Source: Pseudomonas sp. NCCP-436 | GTDB taxonomy: Bacteria; Pseudomonadota; Gammaproteobacteria; Pseudomonadales; Pseudomonadaceae | Direction of reading: 5' to 3' | DNA: 64,000 nucleotides | NCBI RefSeq assembly: GCF_019656335.1 | Contig: NZ_BPLZ01000011.1 | Span: 1 to 64,000, forward strand | In this document: one piece after another, positions 1-8,710 of the stretch | Layout: the number at the start of each line of letters is the position of its first letter | Position numbering within the stretch: position 1 is the first letter of the stretch | Position numbers and translations under genes: made by a program | Notes under the pieces: generated by a model | What the model saw: only the letters and a program-made list of their open reading frames with translations | The model's database searches: none | Told to the model about the DNA's origin: nothing

Positions 1-212
1 TGCAGGTGGGTCAGACCGGCAAGATCGTTGCGCCGCAGCTGTACATCGCCGTTGGTATCTCCGGTGCGATCCAGCATCTGGCTGGCATGAAGGATTCCAA
101 GGTGATCGTTGCGATCAACAAGGACGAAGAGGCGCCGATCTTCCAGGTGGCCGACTATGGCTTGGTCGCCGACCTGTTCGAAGCCGTACCGGAACTGGAA
201 AAACTGGTCTGA
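1..212 (+). CDS. etfA: Electron transfer flavoprotein alpha subunit, C-terminal part (5' end outside window)
   Basis: The reading frame is open at the left edge and ends with TGA at 210-212, leaving about 69 residues. It carries the FAD-binding C-terminal signature of ETF alpha subunits ([11 protein letters not shown], then [17 protein letters not shown], then [19 protein letters not shown]). ETF accepts electrons from acyl-CoA and other dehydrogenases and passes them through ETF-ubiquinone oxidoreductase to the quinone pool. The partner etfB normally lies directly upstream and would be outside the window. A strong terminator follows at 267-304, so this is the last gene of its transcript. Confidence 0.95.
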   Translation, partial: QVGQTGKIVAPQLYIAVGISGAIQHLAGMKDSKVIVAINKDEEAPIFQVADYGLVADLFEAVPELEKLV

Positions 213-266
213 GTTCATCGATTCGGCGGATCAGTTTCTTTCGAGATTGATTCGCAGCGTGTCCCC

Positions 267-304
267 ACACCCTGCACGGGCTTGGCCCGGCAGGGTGTTT
301 TTTG
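267..304 (+). terminator. Rho-independent terminator after etfA
   Basis: ACACCCTGC (267-275) pairs with GCAGGGTGT (290-298). Inside it CGGGC (277-281) pairs with GCCCG (285-289), leaving a single bulged A. The stem is followed directly by a run of six T. It lies between the converging etfA and alaC genes. Confidence 0.9.
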
Positions 305-315
305 TCGGCCAAGGA

Positions 316-1542
316 TTACTGGTTGGTGTTTTTACCCGTTTTGGGCAGCAGGCCGTCGCTGCGGAACATTGCCTTGATTCCGCGCAGGGCCTGGCGGGTG
401 CGATCCTGGTTCTCGATCAGCGCGAAGCGCACGTGATCATCACCGTAGTCGCCGAAGCCCAGTCCCGGCGATACGCACACCTTGGCTTCAGTCAGCAGCT
501 TCTTGGCGAACTCCAGTGAGCCCAGGTGAGCGTAGGCCTCGGGAATCCTGGCCCAGATATACATTGAGGCCTTGGGCTTTTCCACCATCCAGCCGATCTC
601 GTGCAGCCCCTTGACCAGTAGGTTGCGGCGCTGGCGGTACTGCTCGGCGATGTCGCGCACGCATTGCTGGTCGCCTTCCAGCGCGGCTATGGCCGCCACC
701 TGAAGCGGGGTGAATGTGCCGTAGTCGTGGTAGCTCTTGATCCGTGCCAGGGCCGCGACCAGTTCCTTGTTGCCGACCATAAAGCCGATGCGCCAGCCGG
801 CCATGTTGTAGCTCTTGGACAGGGTGAAGAACTCCACCGCGATGTCCTTGGCGCCCGGTACCTGCATGATCGACGGCGCCGTCCAGCCGTCGTAGACGAT
901 GTCGGCATAGGCCAGATCGTGCACCACCAGCACGTCGTAGCGCTTGGCGAGGGCCACCACACGTTCGAAGAAGTCCAGCTCCACGCACTGCGCGGTGGGG
1001 TTGGAGGGGAAGCCGAGGATCATCATTTTCGGTTTCGGGATGGCTTCGCGGATGGCCCGCTCCAGCTCGGCGAAGAAGTCGACGCCCGGCACTAGCGGCA
1101 CGGAGCGCACTTGGGCGCCGGCTATTACAGCTCCGTAAATGTGGATGGGGTAGCTGGGGTTGGGTACCAGTACCGTATCACCATGATCCAGCGTGGCCAG
1201 CATCAGATGTGCTAAGCCTTCCTTGGAGCCGATGGTGACAATGGCTTCGCTGTCCGGATCTATCTCCACGTCGTAGCGGTCCTTGTACCAGCGCGAAATG
1301 GCGCGGCGCAGGCGGGGAATACCGCGGGAGGTGGAGTATCCGTGGGTGTCTTCACGCTGGGCGACTTGCACGAGCTTCTCGACGATGTGCGGCGGCGTCG
1401 CACCGTCCGGATTGCCCATGCTGAAATCAATGATGTCCTCTCCACGGCGGCGGGCGGCCATCTTGAGTTCGGCAGTGATGTTGAAGACGTAGGGGGGGAG
1501 ACGATCGATGCGCGCAAAACGGCGCTTGGCGTTGTCGGCCAT
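316..1542 (-). CDS. alaC: PLP-dependent alanine-synthesising aminotransferase (AlaC/glutamate-pyruvate type)
   Basis: The product is a 408-residue class I/II fold-type I aminotransferase. It shows the substrate and PLP regions SMGNPDG and STSRGIPRLRRAI, the Asn-containing GFPSNPTA, VVHDLAYADI for the PLP-binding Asp/Tyr, and TLSKSYNMAGWRIGF with the PLP lysine. This matches the AlaC/YfdZ family that makes alanine from pyruvate and glutamate in the cytoplasm. The frame is open for 44 more codons upstream, but ATG 1542 gives the family N-terminus (MADNAKRRFARI) and has a GAGGAAAGC ribosome site. The exact amino-acceptor specificity cannot be read from sequence. Confidence 0.88.
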   Translation of the reverse strand: MADNAKRRFARIDRLPPYVFNITAELKMAARRRGEDIIDFSMGNPDGATPPHIVEKLVQVAQREDTHGYSTSRGIPRLRRAISRWYKDRYDVEIDPDSEAIVTIGSKEGLAHLMLATLDHGDTVLVPNPSYPIHIYGAVIAGAQVRSVPLVPGVDFFAELERAIREAIPKPKMMILGFPSNPTAQCVELDFFERVVALAKRYDVLVVHDLAYADIVYDGWTAPSIMQVPGAKDIAVEFFTLSKSYNMAGWRIGFMVGNKELVAALARIKSYHDYGTFTPLQVAAIAALEGDQQCVRDIAEQYRQRRNLLVKGLHEIGWMVEKPKASMYIWARIPEAYAHLGSLEFAKKLLTEAKVCVSPGLGFGDYGDDHVRFALIENQDRTRQALRGIKAMFRSDGLLPKTGKNTNQ

Positions 1543-1730
1543 GCTTTCCTCGGATACGTAAGCGCCCGGAACCGTCCGAGCGACGTTGGTCGCATAAGGC
1601 GACCTGGTCGAGAAGATAAGCGCGTCTCCGTCTCGCTGTCCAGTACAGTCAGCGAGCGGCGCGGCGCAAAACAACTTTTTTCGTCAATGGCAAAGAGGTG
1701 TGGAGCTGTTCCTGCATATGTCGTTGCAGC

Positions 1731-1940
1731 TCAGCGTTCCAGCATCTGCTTGACGCTGCTTTGCGGGATCTGTTGTTTGCGGCCCTCGCTATCGGTGAAC
1801 TCCAGCATGCCGGTGTCCTCGTCGAGTTCCGGCTTGCCATTACTGGTGAGCATCTGGCCGTCGGTGGTGGTGATGATGTATTCGTTAGCACAACCGGCTA
1901 GGCCAAACAGGCACAGGACGGCGATGATCCATGGTTTCAT
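1731..1940 (-). CDS. Small outer-membrane-type lipoprotein, DUF903 (YgdI/YgdR family)
   Basis: The product is 69 residues. An N-terminal hydrophobic segment ends in the lipobox LAGC at about residue 16-19, followed by a short beta domain (EYIITTTDGQMLTS, EDTGMLEFTDSEGRKQQI) typical of YgdI/YgdR-like lipoproteins. ATG 1940 has an AGGAG site 9 bases upstream; a longer open frame to 2027 lacks such support. It sits alone between alaC and acnB, all on the minus strand, and is separated from acnB by a terminator. Its function is not established for the family. Confidence 0.85.
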   Translation of the reverse strand: MKPWIIAVLCLFGLAGCANEYIITTTDGQMLTSNGKPELDEDTGMLEFTDSEGRKQQIPQSSVKQMLER

Positions 1941-2040
1941 GACAGACTCCTGAATGGTTTCGGGGGGCTCCCTATTCAGAAGGTAGCCGCTGATACGGCA
2001 GCTGCAAGCCGAGGGCGGCAAAGACATCCGGTACGGCCAT

Positions 2041-2070
2041 AAAAAAGCCCCGCACTGGGCGGGGCTTTTT
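2041..2070 (-). terminator. Terminator of acnB (T tract on both strands)
   Basis: GCCCCGC (2047-2053) pairs with GCGGGGC (2059-2065), flanked by A6 on the left and T5 on the right. It lies 15 bases beyond the acnB stop codon and could act in both directions. Confidence 0.88.
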
Positions 2071-2084
2071 GCATCACGCTAGGA

Positions 2085-4685
2085 TCAGGCCTGAACGACC
2101 GGGATCTTGGCGTTGGCCGCTGCCTCACGGAAGTCGGCGATCTGGTCGAAGCTCAGGTAGCGGTAGATGTCGCCAGCCATGCTGTCGATATCCTTCGCGT
2201 AGGCCATGTACTCCTCGACGGTCGGCAGCTTGCCGAGAATCGAAGCGACCGCAGCCAGTTCGGCAGAGGCCAGGTACACGTTGGCGCCATCGCCCAGACG
2301 GTTCGGGAAGTTACGGGTCGAGGTCGAGACCACGGTGGAGTTGGCAGCAACGCGAGCCTGGTTACCCATGCACAGCGAGCAGCCCGGCATTTCCATGCGC
2401 GCACCGGCCTTGCCGTAGATGCCGTAGTAGCCTTCCTCGGTCAGCTGGTGAGCATCCATCTTGGTCGGCGGCGACAGCCACAGACGAGTCGGGATACCGC
2501 CCTTGACCTTGTCCAGCAGCTTGCCGGCAGCACGGAAATGACCAATGTTGGTCATGCACGAGCCGATGAACACCTCATCGATCTTGTCGCCAGCCACAGT
2601 AGACAGCAGGCGGGCGTCGTCCGGATCGTTCGGGGCGCAGAGGATCGGCTCCTTGACTTCGGACAGATCGATTTCGATGACTGCTGCGTACTCGGCATCG
2701 GCGTCGGCTTCCAGCAGCTCCGGCTTGGCCAGCCAGGCTTCCATGGCTTGGGCGCGGCGCTCCAGGGTACGGGCATCACCGTAGCCTTCGCTGATCATCC
2801 AGCGCAGCAGGGTGATGTTGGATTTCAGGTACTCGGCGATAGCTTCTTCCGGCAGCTTGATGGTGCAGCCGGCAGCCGAACGCTCGGCGGAGGCGTCGGA
2901 CAGCTCGAATGCCTGCTCGACGGTCAGGTTATCCAGGCCTTCGATCTCCAGGATGCGGCCGGAGAAGATGTTCTTCTTGCCCTTCTTCTCGACGGTCAGC
3001 AGGCCCTGTTGGATGGCGTAGTAGGGGATGGCATGAACCAGATCACGCAGGGTGATACCGGGTTGCATCTTGCCCTTGAAGCGCACCAGAACCGATTCCG
3101 GCATATCCAGCGGCATTACGCCGGTGGCGGCGGCGAAGGCCACTAGGCCGGAGCCAGCCGGGAAGGAAATGCCGAGCGGGAAGCGGGTGTGCGAGTCACC
3201 ACCGGTGCCAACGGTGTCAGGCAGCAGCATGCGGTTCAGCCAGCTGTGGATGATGCCGTCGCCCGGACGCAGAGATACTCCGCCACGGGTGCGGATGAAA
3301 TCCGGCAGAGTGTGGTGGGTCTTGACGTCGATGGGCTTCGGATAGGCTGCGGTGTGGCAGAAGGACTGCATTACCAGGTCAGCGGAGAAGCCCAGGCAGG
3401 CGAGGTCTTTCAGCTCGTCGCGGGTCATCGGGCCGGTGGTGTCCTGGGAGCCGACGGTAGTCATCTTCGGTTCACAGTAGGTGCCCGGACGAACACCGGC
3501 GACGCCACAGGCCTTGCCGACCATCTTCTGTGCCAGGGTGTAGCCCTTGCCGCTATCAGCCGGCTGCTCCGGCTTCTTGAACAGGTCGGACGGTGCCAGG
3601 CCCAGTTCGGCGCGGGCTTTTTCGGTCAGGCCACGGCCAATGATCAGCGGGATGCGGCCGCCAGCGCGGACTTCGTCGAGCAGTACAGGGGTCTTCAGTT
3701 CGAAGGTGGTGATGACTTCGTCGGTACCGTGCTTGCAGACTTTGCCGGCAAACGGATAGACGTCGATCACGTCGCCCATATTGATGTTCGACACATCGAA
3801 CTCGATCGGCAGGGCGCCGGCGTCTTCCATGGTGTTGTAGAAGATCGGGGCGATTTTGGTGCCGAAGCAGAAGCCGCCTGCGCGCTTGTTCGGAACGTAG
3901 GGGATGTCGTCACCGAAGAACCACAGCACCGAGTTGGTGGCGGATTTGCGCGAGGAGCCGGTACCGACCACATCGCCGACGTAGGCAACCGGGAAGCCCT
4001 TGGCCTTGATTTCTTCGATTTGCTTCAGTGGGCCGATGGAGCCCGGTTGATCGGGGGTGATGCCATCGCGGGCCATCTTCAGCATGGCCAGTGCGTGCAG
4101 CGGGATGTCGGGGCGCGACCAGGCATCTGGAGCCGGGGAGAGGTCGTCGGTGTTGGTCTCGCCGGGCACTTTGAACACGGCCAGGCTGTACTTCTCGGCG
4201 ATTTCCGGCTTGCTGGTGAACCACTCGCCGTCAGCCCAGGACTGCAGTACGGCCTTGGCGTTGACATTGTCGGACTTGGCCTTTTCGGCTACGTCATGGA
4301 AGGCGTCGAACATCAGCAGAGTGTGCTTGAGCTGCTCGGCTGCAACTGCGCCCAGCTCGGCATCGTCCAGCAGTTCCACCAGAGTGGCAATGTTGTAGCC
4401 GCCCTGCATGGTGCCGAGCAGTTCGACAGCACGCTGTTTGCTGATCAGCGGGGAGCTGGCCTCGCCCTTGGCAAGGGCAGAGAGGAAGCCGGCCTTGACA
4501 TAGGCTGCTTCGTCAACGCCTGGCGGTACACGGTTGGTGATCAGGTCGACGAGGAGTTCTTCTTCGCCTGCGGGCGGGTTCTTCAGCAGCTCAACCAGGC
4601 CTGCTGTTTGTTCGGCGTTCAGCGGCTGGGGCACGATGCCCTGAGCGGCACGCTCTGCTACGTGTTTACGGTAGGCTTCAAGCAC
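2085..4685 (-). CDS. acnB: Aconitate hydratase B (citrate/isocitrate isomerase)
   Basis: The 866-residue enzyme interconverts citrate, cis-aconitate and isocitrate in the TCA cycle. The N-terminal HEAT-like domain of AcnB ([19 protein letters not shown]) is present and is followed by the swivel domain and the catalytic domains. The 4Fe-4S cysteine region [16 protein letters not shown] and the upstream [14 protein letters not shown] are intact. GTG 4685 gives the family N-terminus and has GAGGG 9 bases upstream; the ATG that overlaps this site is not preferred. AcnB in other bacteria can bind mRNA when its cluster is lost, but nothing here tests that. The upstream gap to 5091 holds an unusual inverted repeat. 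Confidence 0.97.
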   Translation of the reverse strand: MLEAYRKHVAERAAQGIVPQPLNAEQTAGLVELLKNPPAGEEELLVDLITNRVPPGVDEAAYVKAGFLSALAKGEASSPLISKQRAVELLGTMQGGYNIATLVELLDDAELGAVAAEQLKHTLLMFDAFHDVAEKAKSDNVNAKAVLQSWADGEWFTSKPEIAEKYSLAVFKVPGETNTDDLSPAPDAWSRPDIPLHALAMLKMARDGITPDQPGSIGPLKQIEEIKAKGFPVAYVGDVVGTGSSRKSATNSVLWFFGDDIPYVPNKRAGGFCFGTKIAPIFYNTMEDAGALPIEFDVSNINMGDVIDVYPFAGKVCKHGTDEVITTFELKTPVLLDEVRAGGRIPLIIGRGLTEKARAELGLAPSDLFKKPEQPADSGKGYTLAQKMVGKACGVAGVRPGTYCEPKMTTVGSQDTTGPMTRDELKDLACLGFSADLVMQSFCHTAAYPKPIDVKTHHTLPDFIRTRGGVSLRPGDGIIHSWLNRMLLPDTVGTGGDSHTRFPLGISFPAGSGLVAFAAATGVMPLDMPESVLVRFKGKMQPGITLRDLVHAIPYYAIQQGLLTVEKKGKKNIFSGRILEIEGLDNLTVEQAFELSDASAERSAAGCTIKLPEEAIAEYLKSNITLLRWMISEGYGDARTLERRAQAMEAWLAKPELLEADADAEYAAVIEIDLSEVKEPILCAPNDPDDARLLSTVAGDKIDEVFIGSCMTNIGHFRAAGKLLDKVKGGIPTRLWLSPPTKMDAHQLTEEGYYGIYGKAGARMEMPGCSLCMGNQARVAANSTVVSTSTRNFPNRLGDGANVYLASAELAAVASILGKLPTVEEYMAYAKDIDSMAGDIYRYLSFDQIADFREAAANAKIPVVQA

Positions 4686-5091
4686 AGTTATTACCCTCAT
4701 CAGTGGTCCCAAAGGCTTGTCCGGGACGCGATCCAGAGACGCGTGAATCCGGCGCTTCCCGGCTTTATGAGCCGGTCAGCCACGTATGTCGCGCGCATCC
4801 TGTAGAAGCTGCTTTCAAAGTTTTACGCCGGCAGGATGTTCTGATGAGGGCAGGGCAGGCGCCAGAGAGGGGGCTCCAAGTGCCTGCACCGGCCAGCGTA
4901 CCTGCAGGATCGACTGTGCTCGTGACGCTTTGAAAACAGCTTCCAACGGACATTGGCGCCTCGAAAGGCGGCGCCGATTCTAATGGAAAACACGATAAAA
5001 GTTAAGACGACAACTGGCATCGGGCAGGGGTGATCTGGATTAGACAAAGGGCTAAGATGCCAGGCCGTTCTGCCGTTTGTGTCGTTATTCC
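4686..5091. other. Divergent intergenic region acnB / DUF1289 gene (406 bp)
   Basis: No credible gene was found here; short ORFs on both strands have no recognisable content. It contains a 139-bp segment bounded by 16-bp inverted repeats (listed separately) and a GC-rich hairpin with GGCGCC at 4955-4960 and 4970-4975. It must hold promoters for both flanking genes, but I could not assign convincing -35/-10 pairs. Confidence 0.6.
4805..4943. repeat. 139-bp element with 16-bp terminal inverted repeats (MITE-like or structured leader)
   Basis: GAAGCTGCTTTCAAAG (4805-4820) and CTTTGAAAACAGCTTC (4928-4943) are inverted repeats with 15 of 16 positions matching. The 107 bp between them are GC-rich and contain GCAGGAT twice. 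No target-site duplication is visible at the ends. It could be a miniature inverted-repeat element, a large stem in the acnB 5' leader, or a pair of operator sites. Confidence 0.5.
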
Positions 5092-5568
5092 ATGTCCAAT
5101 CAGCGTATCAAGACGCCTTGCGTGGGGCTGTGCTCGACTGTCTATGGCGATATGATCTGTCGCGGCTGCAAGCGCTTCCATCATGAGGTGATCAACTGGA
5201 ATCGTTACACCGAGGACGAGAAGCGTGCTGTCTGGATGCGCCTGGAGGCGCTGCTGGTGCAGGTGATGGCCGCGAAGCTGGAAATTTTTGATGAACAACG
5301 TCTACGTCAGCAATTGGAGCGGCGGCAGATACGTTTTTCGGTTCAGCAGTCGCCTTATTGCTGGGCTTATCAGTTGCTTGCTCGAGGGGCGAGGGTGATC
5401 AATCAGCTGGAGGCTTATGGCATGGTGCTGTTGCCCGAATTTCGCGATTGGCCCTTGCCGGAGCTGCGCGATGCCATTGATCGAGAGTTTTTCCTGCTGT
5501 CGGAGGCGCACTACGAGCGCTACATTGCGCCGAAGTTTCTGCGTGAGGGCATGGAGCTGCGCGTTTAG
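5092..5568 (+). CDS. DUF1289 family protein with N-terminal four-cysteine motif
   Basis: The 158-residue product has Cys10, Cys14, Cys23 and Cys26 (TPCVGLCSTVYGD, MICRGCKRFH), the DUF1289 signature that probably binds a metal or Fe-S centre. DUF1289 proteins are often only about 60-80 residues. Here about 100 further residues follow, rich in charged helices, including a segment that reads ELRDAIDREFFLLSEAHYERY. ATG 5092 is preferred because the cysteine motif follows at once; the upstream TTG at 5077 is unlikely. Function unknown. It converges with the stress-protein gene at 5628. Confidence 0.82.
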   Translation: MSNQRIKTPCVGLCSTVYGDMICRGCKRFHHEVINWNRYTEDEKRAVWMRLEALLVQVMAAKLEIFDEQRLRQQLERRQIRFSVQQSPYCWAYQLLARGARVINQLEAYGMVLLPEFRDWPLPELRDAIDREFFLLSEAHYERYIAPKFLREGMELRV

Positions 5569-5580
5569 CGACGAGCAGAA

Positions 5581-5610
5581 GAAGGCCGTGCGGTTGCCCG
5601 GTCGGCCTTC
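5581..5610. terminator. Hairpin between converging genes, terminator-like
   Basis: GAAGGCCG (5581-5588) pairs exactly with CGGCCTTC (5603-5610) around a 14-base loop. There is no long T run, so termination strength is uncertain. It lies between two converging stop codons. Confidence 0.5.
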
Positions 5611-5627
5611 ACCTGCCGGAAAGTGCC

Positions 5628-6491
5628 CTAGCGCTGTGCCACCAGATTTTCGAGGTGAGCGATGATGTCCTCGGGCTTGAGTACCAGGACGTCGCTTTCC
5701 AGCGAGTCGAGCACCACTTCGGCCGTATTACCGATCAGTGCCCCGGACAGGCCGGTGCGGGCCACGGTACCGATGACGGTCACGGCTGCATTGAGCTTGT
5801 GGGCTATGTGTGGGATCACCACATCTGCCGGCCCTTCAATAACGTGCAGGCGCTCGTCGGCGATTTCGTATTCATTCTGAAATGTACGGCACTGCTCGCG
5901 ATAGCGCGCCTCAATGGTTTCCTTGAGCTGGAAGGTCGGATCTGCCGCCGAGAGCATGGGCGTCGGGTGGGCGGTCACCACGTGTAGCGTGCCCTTGGCC
6001 AGGCTGGCAATGTCGTAACCATGGCTGACGATGCCGGCATGCAGGGTGCGGTGCTCGTTGTCGGAGTTACCCACGTCAACGGCAGCGAGAATGTTGCCGC
6101 CGGCCCAGGGTGTGTCGGTTTTGACCATCAGCACTGGAGCAGGGCAGTAGCGCAGCAGTTTCCAGTCATCTGGAGTAAGGATGGCCTTCTTCAATGGATT
6201 GTCTGGGTGGTGCTGCTTGATGACCAGGCCGCAGCCTTCTGCCTGTTGCACGGCAATGATGGTCTGGTGCGGGGTTTCATGCCACGCCTGTTGAGTGGAA
6301 ACGGAATAACCATCCCTCTCCAGCGAACTGCCGAGCTCAGCTAGGAGGGTGCTATGTTGCTGCTTTCTGTCACATACCAGCAGGTGCAGATGGGATTGAG
6401 TGACGCCTGCGATAAGTCGGGCCCGCTTAAGTGCGAGGTTTTCCGGGTGTTGCGGGTCCACTACCACCAGAATGCTACGGATCGCTTGCAT
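5628..6491 (-). CDS. Tandem-domain universal stress protein (UspE type)
   Basis: The 287-residue cytoplasmic protein has two Usp domains. Domain 1 starts at AIRSILVVVDPQHPENLALKRA. Domain 2 starts near residue 150 (GGNILAAVDVGN) and ends with the nucleotide-binding-type stretch VIGTVARTGLSGALIGNTAEVVLDSLESDVLVLKP, read in two parts. ATG 6491 has an AGGAA site; the upstream in-frame start at 6515 is not needed. A perfect FNR/Anr box lies at 6553-6566 and a TATAGT -10 at 6524-6529. This spacing is that of an oxygen-regulated class II promoter, which fits the known Anr control of Usp proteins in Pseudomonas. Confidence 0.92.
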   Translation of the reverse strand: MQAIRSILVVVDPQHPENLALKRARLIAGVTQSHLHLLVCDRKQQHSTLLAELGSSLERDGYSVSTQQAWHETPHQTIIAVQQAEGCGLVIKQHHPDNPLKKAILTPDDWKLLRYCPAPVLMVKTDTPWAGGNILAAVDVGNSDNEHRTLHAGIVSHGYDIASLAKGTLHVVTAHPTPMLSAADPTFQLKETIEARYREQCRTFQNEYEIADERLHVIEGPADVVIPHIAHKLNAAVTVIGTVARTGLSGALIGNTAEVVLDSLESDVLVLKPEDIIAHLENLVAQR

Positions 6492-6523
6492 GATCGGTTC
6501 CTGATAATGAGGCACTTGTCCGG

Positions 6524-6529
6524 ACTATA
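6524..6529 (-). promoter_or_regulatory. -10 element of the Usp gene promoter
   Basis: On the minus strand this reads TATAGT. A start near 6517 would place the Anr box centre (6559.5) at about -42, the class II activation geometry. The leader to ATG 6491 would be about 26 nt and contains the AGGAA ribosome site. Confidence 0.7.
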
Positions 6530-6552
6530 GGCGTACCGCTATCAGGGCGGCG

Positions 6553-6566
6553 TTGATCTGCATCAA
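6553..6566. promoter_or_regulatory. Anr/FNR binding site
   Basis: TTGATCTGCATCAA matches the consensus TTGAT-N4-ATCAA perfectly. It lies between the divergent Usp gene and miaE, so it could affect both. Anr is the oxygen-sensing FNR homologue of Pseudomonas; the related regulator Dnr recognises the same box. Confidence 0.88.
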
Positions 6567-6596
6567 CGAGCTGCTGGCCGTCCTGTCTGCCCTCCG

Positions 6597-6602
6597 TATA
6601 AT
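6597..6602 (+). promoter_or_regulatory. -10 element of miaE
   Basis: This is a perfect TATAAT hexamer. The matching -35 position (about 6574-6579) reads CTGGCC and is poor. A start near 6609 would give a leader of about 37 nt before ATG 6646. The Anr box centre would then be near -50. Confidence 0.6.
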
Positions 6603-6645
6603 GGCCCGCCATTGCCTATCTGGCCAGTTTCAAGAGCGCTGCAAA

Positions 6646-7299
6646 ATGATGCCAACTATCCAGCATGTTCCGCGTGGCAGCGAGGAACCAGTATCGATCC
6701 TGCAGGAAATCCTCGATTTTCTTGGCGGCGTCGCAACCCCAGAGGGCTGGTTGCGGGAGGCTTTGCGACAGCAGGAGATCCTGTTGCTCGACCACCGTAA
6801 TCTGGAATACAAGGCGGCGCAGACGGCTTTGAGCTTGATGGGGCGCTACCTGACCAAGACCGAATTGACCGCAAGAATGTCACGTCTGGCACGTGAGGAG
6901 CTGGTTCACTTCGAGCAGGTCAGCAGGATCATTCGTGAGCGTGGCATTGAGATTCGTCATGTTTCCGCCTCGCGTTATGCCGCGGGGCTGCGCGCATTGT
7001 TGCGTGGCGGTGAAGTGGAGCGGTTGGTGGATGTGCTGGTGGTAGGAGCGTTTATCGAGGCACGCTCGTGCGAGCGTTTCGCCGCGCTGGTGCCACATCT
7101 GGATGCTGAGCTGGCGAAGTTCTATGCCGGGCTGCTGGAGAGTGAAGGGCGTCACTATCGGGGTTATCTCAAGCTGGCGTATCTCTATGGTGATGCAGCC
7201 GATGTGGATGCGCGTATCGAGCAGGTTCGGGCGGTGGAACAGGAGCTGATCACCTCGTCGGACGAGCAGTTCCGCTTTCATAGTGGTGTGCCGGCATAA
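6646..7299 (+). CDS. miaE: tRNA 2-methylthio-N6-isopentenyl-adenosine(37) hydroxylase
   Basis: The 217-residue protein is a MiaE-type non-haem diiron monooxygenase. It uses O2 to hydroxylate the isopentenyl group of ms2i6A37, giving ms2io6A37 in tRNAs that read U-starting codons. Diiron ligand motifs are visible: Glu54 (RNLEYK), Glu85-x-x-His88 (EELVH), Glu138 (FIEAR) and Glu167-x-x-His170 (ESEGRH). The frame opens at 6553, but that start lies inside the Anr box and upstream of the TATAAT, so ATG 6646 (or 6649) is chosen; the ribosome site is weak (AAGAG). It is transcribed divergently from the Usp gene. Confidence 0.9.
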   Translation: MMPTIQHVPRGSEEPVSILQEILDFLGGVATPEGWLREALRQQEILLLDHRNLEYKAAQTALSLMGRYLTKTELTARMSRLAREELVHFEQVSRIIRERGIEIRHVSASRYAAGLRALLRGGEVERLVDVLVVGAFIEARSCERFAALVPHLDAELAKFYAGLLESEGRHYRGYLKLAYLYGDAADVDARIEQVRAVEQELITSSDEQFRFHSGVPA

Positions 7300-7413
7300 G
7301 GCCGTCGCTAAGTGGGGCTTGCCTTGTATTTGCGATATTTATAAGGCACTGCAGGGTTGCTTCAGCGCGTAGGCCGGTAGTGTTGTCCAGGCGTTCCTGG
7401 GCGTATGTCTCGG

Positions 7414-8157
7414 CTACGGCTCGATGGCTTCTATAGGAGCAAGTTCGAACGGCGCCTGGTTGAGCCCCTGGTCGTCGACTTGCAGGGCCCAGCCCTGGCG
7501 ATCCCAGTCCCCCAGCACAATGCGCCGTGCCGGCTGGTTGTCTACTTCGAGGTGGTGCACGGCCGGGCGATGGGTGTGGCCGTGGATCAGAATGCGCACG
7601 TTATGTTTGGCCATCACCCGGATCACCTCTGAGGGCGTGACGTCGATGATATCGCTGGCCTTCATCCGTGTTTGGGCGCGGCTTTCATTTCGCAGCTTGC
7701 GTGCCAGTTTACGTCGTATGTTCAGTGGCAGGCTGCGCAGAATCAGCAGCGACAGCGGGTTGCGCAGCCAGCGCCGCAGCTTAATGTAGCTGGTATCCCG
7801 GGTACACAGGCTGTCGCCATGCATCAGCAGTACAGACTCGCCGTTGAGCCGTACCACGCTCGGGTCCTTCAGCAGGATGCAACCCGCTTCACGACAGAAG
7901 CGCTTGCCGATAAGAAAGTCGCGGTTGCCATGCATCAGATAGAGGTGCGTACCGGTATCGCTCAGTTCGCGCAGAGCCTGGGCGATTTCCCTCTGGAAGG
8001 GAGACATGCCATCGTCGCCAATCCATACCTCGAAAAAGTCGCCGAGGATGTACAGGGCTTCGGCCTGGCGGGCGCGGGTCTTCAGGAAATGCAGAAACGC
8101 CCGGGTGATATCCGGGCGTTTCTCTTCCAGATGCAGATCTGAGATCAGCAGAATCAT
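7414..8157 (-). CDS. lpxH: UDP-2,3-diacylglucosamine pyrophosphohydrolase
   Basis: The 247-residue calcineurin-like metallophosphoesterase hydrolyses UDP-2,3-diacyl-GlcN to lipid X and UMP at the inner membrane during lipid A synthesis. All metal motifs are present: Asp7-x-His9 (SDLHL), Asp40 (GDFFE), Asn78-Arg79-Asp80 (GNRD), His113 (MHGDS) and His194/His196 (GHTHRP). The length matches the LpxH family. Its ATG lies 4 bp after the ppiB stop, so the two are co-transcribed as ppiB-lpxH. Confidence 0.97.
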   Translation of the reverse strand: MILLISDLHLEEKRPDITRAFLHFLKTRARQAEALYILGDFFEVWIGDDGMSPFQREIAQALRELSDTGTHLYLMHGNRDFLIGKRFCREAGCILLKDPSVVRLNGESVLLMHGDSLCTRDTSYIKLRRWLRNPLSLLILRSLPLNIRRKLARKLRNESRAQTRMKASDIIDVTPSEVIRVMAKHNVRILIHGHTHRPAVHHLEVDNQPARRIVLGDWDRQGWALQVDDQGLNQAPFELAPIEAIEP

Positions 8158-8161
8158 CGGC

Positions 8162-8659
8162 TTACTCGGCGACGATCTCGGCTTTCTCGATGATCACATC
8201 ATCCACTGGTACGTCCTGGTGACCCGCCTTCATGGTGGTGGCCACAACCTTGATCTTGTCGACTACGTCCATGCCCTCGACTACCTCACCGAACACGGCG
8301 TAGCCCCAGCCCTGTACAGTCGGTGCGCTGTGATTGAGGAAGTGGTTGTCGGCGACGTTGATGAAGAATTGTGCGCTGGCCGAGTGTGGCTCCATGGTGC
8401 GGGCCATGGCGATGGTGCCGGTGGTGTTGGCCAGACCGTTGTGCGCCTCATTCTTGATCGGGGCGCGGGTGGGTTTCTGTTTCATGCCAGGCTCGAAGCC
8501 ACCGCCCTGGATCATGAAGTTGCCGATCACGCGATGGAAAATGGTGCCGTCGTAGTGGCCGTCCCGCACATATTGCTTGAAGTTGGCTACGGTTTCCGGC
8601 GCTTTGTCGGCAAACAGCTTCAGGGTGATGACGCCGTGGTTGGTGTGCAGTTTGATCAT
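8162..8659 (-). CDS. ppiB: Cytoplasmic peptidyl-prolyl cis-trans isomerase B (cyclophilin)
   Basis: The 165-residue single-domain cyclophilin has no signal peptide, so it should be cytoplasmic. Family motifs are clear: [48 protein letters not shown] and [13 protein letters not shown]. The catalytic Arg (FHRV) and Phe (FFIN) are intact. It is the first gene of a ppiB-lpxH unit and is divergent from glnS. The shared upstream region carries the CCTGNCAGG repeats at 8711-8750. Confidence 0.96.
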   Translation of the reverse strand: MIKLHTNHGVITLKLFADKAPETVANFKQYVRDGHYDGTIFHRVIGNFMIQGGGFEPGMKQKPTRAPIKNEAHNGLANTTGTIAMARTMEPHSASAQFFINVADNHFLNHSAPTVQGWGYAVFGEVVEGMDVVDKIKVVATTMKAGHQDVPVDDVIIEKAEIVAE

Positions 8660-8710
8660 GCTTGCATCCGTGATGAGACTGGTTCGAGCCGAGGCTCGGG
8701 ATGGGAAGCA

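Noticed and set aside
1543..1674. 44-codon N-terminal extension of the alaC-type aminotransferase
   Set aside because: The internal ATG has a good ribosome site and gives the family N-terminus; the extension has no recognisable sequence.
4765..5047. Short ORFs on both strands in the acnB upstream region
   Set aside because: They overlap each other, lack ribosome sites and are explained by the inverted-repeat element.
6553..6645. Upstream in-frame start for miaE at 6553
   Set aside because: It lies inside the Anr box and upstream of the TATAAT -10, and the extra residues do not resemble MiaE.
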